Positions 59,734-64,000 of a stretch of DNA of 64,000 nucleotides are shown here, piece after piece. The DNA is from Bartonella elizabethae F9251 = ATCC 49927. GTDB taxonomy: Bacteria > Pseudomonadota > Alphaproteobacteria > Rhizobiales > Rhizobiaceae. Every line of letters starts with the position of its first letter. Position 1 is the stretch's first letter. The notes beneath the pieces are model-generated. The model made no database searches. It was not told where the DNA came from and was given only the letters and a program-made list of their open reading frames with translations. A program made the translations under genes and the position numbers. The stretch lies in assembly GCF_000518165.1 (NCBI RefSeq), contig NZ_JADB01000002.1, forward strand, positions 1 to 64,000, in the 5' to 3' direction.

Positions 59734-60528
59734 TTAATCCATTAATAGTTCATCGTTATCAAGAACTTCCCCGCGAACTTTCTGAAACATGTGAATTAAA
59801 TCATTAACATTCAAGCCCTTACGCTCTTCATGACAGACATCCAAAATCACTTTTCCACCATGCAACATCAGTGTGCGATCTCCATAATCAAGAGCCTGAC
59901 GCATAGAATGGGTCACCATAATAGTCGTTAATTTTTTCTCTTCAACGATTTTTTCTGTCAACCGCATCACAAAATCAGCCATCCCAGGATCCAGTGCTGA
60001 GGTATGTTCATCCAGTAATAAAACATCTGCATGAGCTAACGTTGCCATCACAAGACAAACGGCTTGGCGTTGTCCACCAGATAAACTGTCCATAGGATTT
60101 TGAATATAAGCTTCAAGACCAATTCCTAATTGAGCAATTTTATCTCGAAAAAATTGCCTTTTTTCATGGTTTAAAGCTGAACGCAAACTACGACGATTTC
60201 CTCGAAGAGCAGCAAGAGCCAAATTTTCTTCAATTGTTAAAGAACCACAACTTCCCTTTAACGAATCTTGAAAAACACATGCCACCTTTCCAGCACGTTC
60301 ACTGACTGATTGCCTAGAAACATTTTGTCCATTGATAACCACTTTTCCTGTCGAGGGAAGTGTTTCGCCTGCCAAAACACTGAGCAACGTTGATTTACCC
60401 GCACCATTTGAACCGATAACCGTAACAAAGCTACCCTGATCAATTTTGAGGTTAATATCAATTAAAGCCTGTTTTTCCAAAGGCGTTTGCGGTTTAAATG
60501 TGACCCCAACATGAAAAAGCTCAATCAC
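59734..60528 (-). CDS. ABC transporter ATP-binding protein
   Basis: ABC ATPase with Walker A GSNGAGKST, Q-loop VFQDS, signature LSGGQRQA, Walker B VLLLDEHTSALDP and an H-loop His in MVTHSM. I prefer GTG 60528, because GGAGG is 7 nt upstream and it overlaps the permease stop by 8 nt. An ATG-like start 30 nt earlier is less likely. It is the third gene of the importer cassette. Confidence 0.93.
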   Translation of the reverse strand: MIELFHVGVTFKPQTPLEKQALIDINLKIDQGSFVTVIGSNGAGKSTLLSVLAGETLPSTGKVVINGQNVSRQSVSERAGKVACVFQDSLKGSCGSLTIEENLALAALRGNRRSLRSALNHEKRQFFRDKIAQLGIGLEAYIQNPMDSLSGGQRQAVCLVMATLAHADVLLLDEHTSALDPGMADFVMRLTEKIVEEKKLTTIMVTHSMRQALDYGDRTLMLHGGKVILDVCHEERKGLNVNDLIHMFQKVRGEVLDNDELLMD

Positions 60529-61417
60529 GTTTACGCCTCCTCCAATAGCGTGGCACAATAAGAGTTAACACAACCAACAGTGACGTAATCAACTGAAGAT
60601 CTGTCGAGGTATCAATACCAATTCCATTGGCTTCAAAAGCAAATTGCACCGCCACACGATAAAGCACAGACCCCACAATACAGCTGATTATAATCCAAAA
60701 AATATTGCGCGTACGAAAGAGCGTTTCGCCAATAATCACGGCGGCCAACCCAAAAACAATTGTACCAATTCCACCGGTAATATCCGTTGCAATTGCAGTT
60801 TGAATATAAAGAGAACCACCAAGTGCAACACAGGCATTGGAAAGCCCCATACCAAAATAAATCAATGCAGATGTATGAACCCCTTGCGCCGTCGCCATGC
60901 GTGGATTAGCGCCCATTGCACGCATAGCAAGACCTATTTCACTTTCTAAAAAACGCCAAATCAAAAACGCTACAACAAGCAATACAATCCCAACGAAAAG
61001 AGGACGCACAAAGATATCAGACAACCCAAACAAATTATAAAAGGGTGTTAAGGCTGTATCAGCAAGCGCCAAATTAACATTGGACCCTCCCATAATTCCC
61101 ATAATACGAAGGTTAACCGTATAAAGTGCTGACATTGTTAAAATGGAAGCCAACAGATTCAAAATGCCAAAACGCAAATTCAACAGAGCTGTTACCAAAC
61201 CTGCTACCATACCCGCACAAAAAGCACATGCCATAGCTGTCCATGCATTAAAACCTAAAAGAATCAAGACGCCACAGACACAGGACCCGAGAAGAAACGA
61301 GCCATCAACCGTTAAATCCGGAAAGTCCAAAACGCGAAATGAGAGATAAACCCCTATAGCTACAAACGCATAAATAAGACCTAATTCCACCGCGCCAGAA
61401 AAGGCAAATATATTCAT
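60521..61417 (-). CDS. ABC transporter permease
   Basis: A 298-residue permease with about eight or nine membrane helices, of the BPD_transp_2 type related to branched-chain amino acid permeases (VLDFPDLTVDGSFLLG, MRAMGANPRMATAQG). It works with the ATPase and binding protein on either side. Relatives of this three-gene cassette are known as tryptophan/tyrosine importers (TrpXYZ); the substrate here is inferred. Confidence 0.92.
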   Translation of the reverse strand: MNIFAFSGAVELGLIYAFVAIGVYLSFRVLDFPDLTVDGSFLLGSCVCGVLILLGFNAWTAMACAFCAGMVAGLVTALLNLRFGILNLLASILTMSALYTVNLRIMGIMGGSNVNLALADTALTPFYNLFGLSDIFVRPLFVGIVLLVVAFLIWRFLESEIGLAMRAMGANPRMATAQGVHTSALIYFGMGLSNACVALGGSLYIQTAIATDITGGIGTIVFGLAAVIIGETLFRTRNIFWIIISCIVGSVLYRVAVQFAFEANGIGIDTSTDLQLITSLLVVLTLIVPRYWRRRKRD

Positions 61418-61479
61418 GTAAAGAAAATCCCCATGAAAACGTAACGTACTTTATTGTATCAACACTCTCTCAACAAAAG

Positions 61480-62463
61480 TTATTGAATCACTTTTGTTGC
61501 GCGGTCAATAACGGCCTGCGGGATAATAATTCCTGCCTTTTTTGCTGCTTTCAGATCAATTCGAATGTCATTATTAGCGGCCTGCACAACATCAATATCA
61601 CCAGGCTTTTCACCCTTTAGAATACGCACAACCAACTTCCCAGCATCAACTCCAACATCGTAGAAATTCACACCTTGCGTCATAAAAGGACCACGTCCTA
61701 TCGTATTCGCATCAACAGTAAACACAGGCATATTGGCTTCTTGCGTGACCTTTATGGCTCCTTCTAAAACAGACAGAATCGTATTATCAGCGGGAATAAA
61801 AATAACATCGACCTTCCCGATTAAAGCGCGTGTTGCTGCCTGAACATCAGAAGGTTTTGGTGCCGATGAAGGAATGATTTCAATTCCAGCTTTTTTTGCC
61901 ACATCCTTTAACGTCTTAAGGGTTGAAACAGAATTTGCTTCAGAGGCATTATAAAGATAACCAATTTTTTTTAAATCTGGTTTTACTTCTTGCAAAAGTT
62001 TAACACTTTCAGCAACATCGATACGATCAGAACTCCCCGTCATATTACCACCAGGTTTGGTCAGCGAAGAAACGATTTTAGCTCCAATAGGATCAGAAAT
62101 CGCTGCAAAAACGATAGGAATTGTTTTTGTTGCTGCAAGCATTGTTTGTGCTGAAGGTGTGGTAATCGCTACAATAACATCGGGTTTATCACCAACAAAT
62201 TTACGTGCAATTTGCGTTGCTGTTGAAATATTGCCCTGTGCCGATAAAAAAGTCAGTTGAAAATTTTCACCTTGCTTATAGCCATTTTCTGCAAGAACAT
62301 CTTCCACCCCTTTACGAACAGCATCCGCCGCAGGATGGATCATAATTTGTGTTAAAGCAACTTTAACGTGCTTAACTTGATCATCGGCTTTTGCAACAGT
62401 ATTCATCATAAAAACAGCTGCGATGACAATCCCTAATATATTTATTCTCTTCAACATTAACAT
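61480..62463 (-). CDS. ABC transporter substrate-binding protein (TrpX-like)
   Basis: A periplasmic binding protein of the PF04392 family with a signal peptide (MLKRINILGIVIAAVFMM... to VAKA-DD), VALTQIMIHPAADAVRKGV, PIVFAAISDPIGAKIV and GNMTGSSD. ATG 62463 has GGAG just upstream; an ATG at 62457 and one at 62487 are alternatives. First gene of the cassette. Confidence 0.93.
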   Translation of the reverse strand: MLMLKRINILGIVIAAVFMMNTVAKADDQVKHVKVALTQIMIHPAADAVRKGVEDVLAENGYKQGENFQLTFLSAQGNISTATQIARKFVGDKPDVIVAITTPSAQTMLAATKTIPIVFAAISDPIGAKIVSSLTKPGGNMTGSSDRIDVAESVKLLQEVKPDLKKIGYLYNASEANSVSTLKTLKDVAKKAGIEIIPSSAPKPSDVQAATRALIGKVDVIFIPADNTILSVLEGAIKVTQEANMPVFTVDANTIGRGPFMTQGVNFYDVGVDAGKLVVRILKGEKPGDIDVVQAANNDIRIDLKAAKKAGIIIPQAVIDRATKVIQ

Positions 62464-62649
62464 TATACTCCACCCCTCTCCATGCAAAAATTAAAAAAGG
62501 AACAATTTATTACTGAAAAATCTTCTAAAATCAATCTTTATTTCATTTTATCGAAACATAGACAAAATAAATCAAACTGAGATGATATTTTTTTGTTGCA
62601 ATTCATAAAAGGCTACGCCATACAAGCAAAGTATATATCGAATCGGTGA

Positions 62650-62724
62650 GCGGGTGTAGCTCAGGGGTAGAGCACAACCTTGCCAAGGTTGGGGTCGTGG
62701 GTTCGAATCCCATCGCCCGCTCCA
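62650..62724 (+). tRNA. tRNA-Gly (anticodon GCC)
   Basis: A complete cloverleaf. The acceptor stem GCGGGTG pairs with CGCCCGC, the D arm contains AGCTCAGGGGTAGAGC, and the anticodon loop has TTGCCAA in the stem AACC...GGTT. The T arm is GTGGGTTCGAATCCCAT, and the CCA end is encoded. Confidence 0.97.
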
Positions 62725-63336
62725 TTTGAGTTTTGATTATTGGATTTTAATTTATTTATTGTTCCGTAGCGCCATAATCGTAGGTTGCTAGCAGATTTTA
62801 TTTATATATTTTAACACTCAGATTTTATATCGATTCCTTTTTTCAAATCATTTTTAAAGGCTTCTCTAAAAAAGTTTCATAGATCTTTCGAAGTTTTTTT
62901 AAGATTCGTAACTTCTTGTAAAGCATCTATCGGATTTTGCTTCTCGATCATCGAATAATCATTTTTAGCTCAGAAAAAATAGCCATTACTTATATGAAAG
63001 TGATTTAAGCAGCATTTCTTTAGGAAATCACTGTAATTTTCTAGGTCCCTCGTGTAAAATAAACTTGAGACAATTTCCATTGGTTTATGACGCTGTTTGG
63101 TAACAATACTTTGGCTTTTTCAGAAGTATTTTATCCAAAGGCATTTTTTCTAACAATATTTTTCACTGTCTCTTACCATCTCAAGGGTAATTTTTTTAAT
63201 ATTGGCAGCGGATTTTTTTTTGCAACCGTTTAGATTATAAAAGCTTATGCAAAAGAATTTAAGGTTGCTTTTGAGCTAAGGAATTTTTTACAACCCTCAA
63301 CATTAAAAGATCAATGAGAAATGGCAAGAAAAACAA
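62725..63336. other. Spacer between tRNA-Gly and the GNAT gene
   Basis: About 610 nt, AT-rich. A 31-codon minus-strand stretch (62877-62969) reads like a protein end (IEKQNPIDALQEVTNLKK) but has no start, so it may be a remnant. I see no direct repeat of the tRNA 3' end that would mark an integration site. Confidence 0.4.
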
Positions 63337-64000
63337 ATGTTAAACAAAACAAAAATTAACTTATCATTAGAAAATAATTTTTGTTCAAAGGTCTGTTTTT
63401 TACCAAAATTATGTCCCCAAATGCAGGTTATTGATTTTTCAAATGGCGTATCTTCTGTTCATTCAACATTTTCTTCAGACACATTCAACATTATCTCTGC
63501 TAAAAATTTACAAGAAACGGTACCTGTAAGCCCAGCAAAGTCCATAATCGATTCTTTCAATGCACAGAAACTTCCTTTGGCTTGGTGGGTTGGACCTCAT
63601 TCATCTCATTACAACGTTGATGAAGTTCTCTTATCTATTGGTTTAAAGCATGTTGAAACAGAGATAGGAATGGTGGCTTTAGCGCAAGATATAGATTCAC
63701 ATATTGCGTCTCAGCCAGATAACTTCAAAACCAAGGAAGTTGAATCACTTCAAGATTTTAGAAATTACGGAAATGTTATGGCATCCGTCTTCGAGCCTTT
63801 TGATAAAGAGGCGGTCATATTTTATGAAACGATAGGAGGCTGTTATAAAAAAGATCCTAATGTAGATCTGTTCATTAGTTATATCAATAACAATCCTGTA
63901 GCCATATGCTTTTGTATGAAAGCGGATGGCATTGGTGGCGTATATGATATTGTTACCCATCCAGATTTTCAGAAAAAAGGTATTGGGACATTCATGACAA
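63337..64000 (+). CDS. GNAT family N-acetyltransferase (runs off the window)
   Basis: Open from ATG 63337 to the window end: 221 residues. The first part contains LPLAWWVGPHSSHYNVDEVL and GLKHVETEIGMVAL, an N-terminal pattern seen in some fused GNAT proteins. The acetyl-CoA motif A begins at YDIVTHPDFQKKGIGTFMT (Q-x-x-G-x-G). No strong ribosome-binding site is seen. The end and substrate are unknown. Confidence 0.8.
   Translation, partial: MLNKTKINLSLENNFCSKVCFLPKLCPQMQVIDFSNGVSSVHSTFSSDTFNIISAKNLQETVPVSPAKSIIDSFNAQKLPLAWWVGPHSSHYNVDEVLLSIGLKHVETEIGMVALAQDIDSHIASQPDNFKTKEVESLQDFRNYGNVMASVFEPFDKEAVIFYETIGGCYKKDPNVDLFISYINNNPVAICFCMKADGIGGVYDIVTHPDFQKKGIGTFMT

Noticed and set aside
62650-63336. 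Genomic island inserted at the tRNA-Gly gene
   Set aside because: No integrase follows the tRNA and no repeat of the tRNA 3' end was seen within the window.
1-64000. CRISPR array or intact insertion sequence
   Set aside because: No regularly spaced direct repeats and no intact transposase were seen.

Overview
The window looks like chromosomal DNA of a Bartonella species (Alphaproteobacteria, Hyphomicrobiales). The evidence is AT-rich sequence, the Rhizobiales-type gene neighbourhoods (sdhCDAB, rimM-trmD-rplS, ffh-chorismate mutase-rpsP, hemY-mitofilin/tsaD, lysA-lptM-argH/tlpA), a Trw type IV secretion locus very like the conjugation genes of plasmid R388, and heavy gene decay with long non-coding gaps. 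I cannot name the species; a Trw locus is known from the modern Bartonella radiation.

Layout. 1-3.8 kb: the 3' end of the Trw operon (trwH end, trwG, trwF, trwE, trwD) closed by a terminator. 5-8.5 kb: succinate dehydrogenase sdhCDAB (minus strand). 9-11.2 kb: rplS, trmD, rimM (minus). 11.3-17.3 kb: plus-strand SapC-like protein, xerC, a J-domain protein and cobS-cobT, with a bolA-like gene opposite. 18-23.5 kb: queuosine-precursor transporter, rpmB, SURF1, purH and a DUF1127 micro-gene. 24-31.3 kb: minus-strand heparinase-like protein, rsmB, htpX, rpsP, chorismate mutase and ffh, with sdhAF4 opposite. 31.5-37.1 kb: carbonic anhydrase and a giant NAD-glutamate dehydrogenase. 37-40 kb: a decayed patch with two integrase remnants flanking a frameshifted DUF2125 gene. 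40-49 kb: glutamine amidotransferase, hemY, mitofilin-like protein, tsaD, EVE protein, an atypical response regulator and a methyltransferase. 49-58 kb: TIGR02302 protein, lysA, lptM, an argH pseudogene, tlpA, a YaiI-family protein, a YihY/BrkB protein and a prephenate dehydrogenase. 58-64 kb: holA with a decayed partial copy, an ABC importer of the tryptophan/tyrosine type, tRNA-Gly(GCC) and the start of a GNAT acetyltransferase that runs off the end.

Most genes are core housekeeping. The Trw cluster is the one clear horizontally acquired functional system. The most informative anomalies are: (i) a CenR-like OmpR-family regulator whose phospho-acceptor Asp is Gly; (ii) fragments of at least three related tyrosine recombinase genes in the gaps, plus a related flanking repeat; (iii) degraded partial copies of purH and holA immediately downstream of their intact parents; (iv) a dead argH; (v) a one-base homopolymer frameshift in the DUF2125 gene; (vi) a strong hairpin between can and ffh. 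I did not find a clearly new multi-gene system; the candidates for something undescribed are small (a 66-residue ORF with a strong ribosome-binding site, the can-ffh hairpin, dispersed intergenic repeats).
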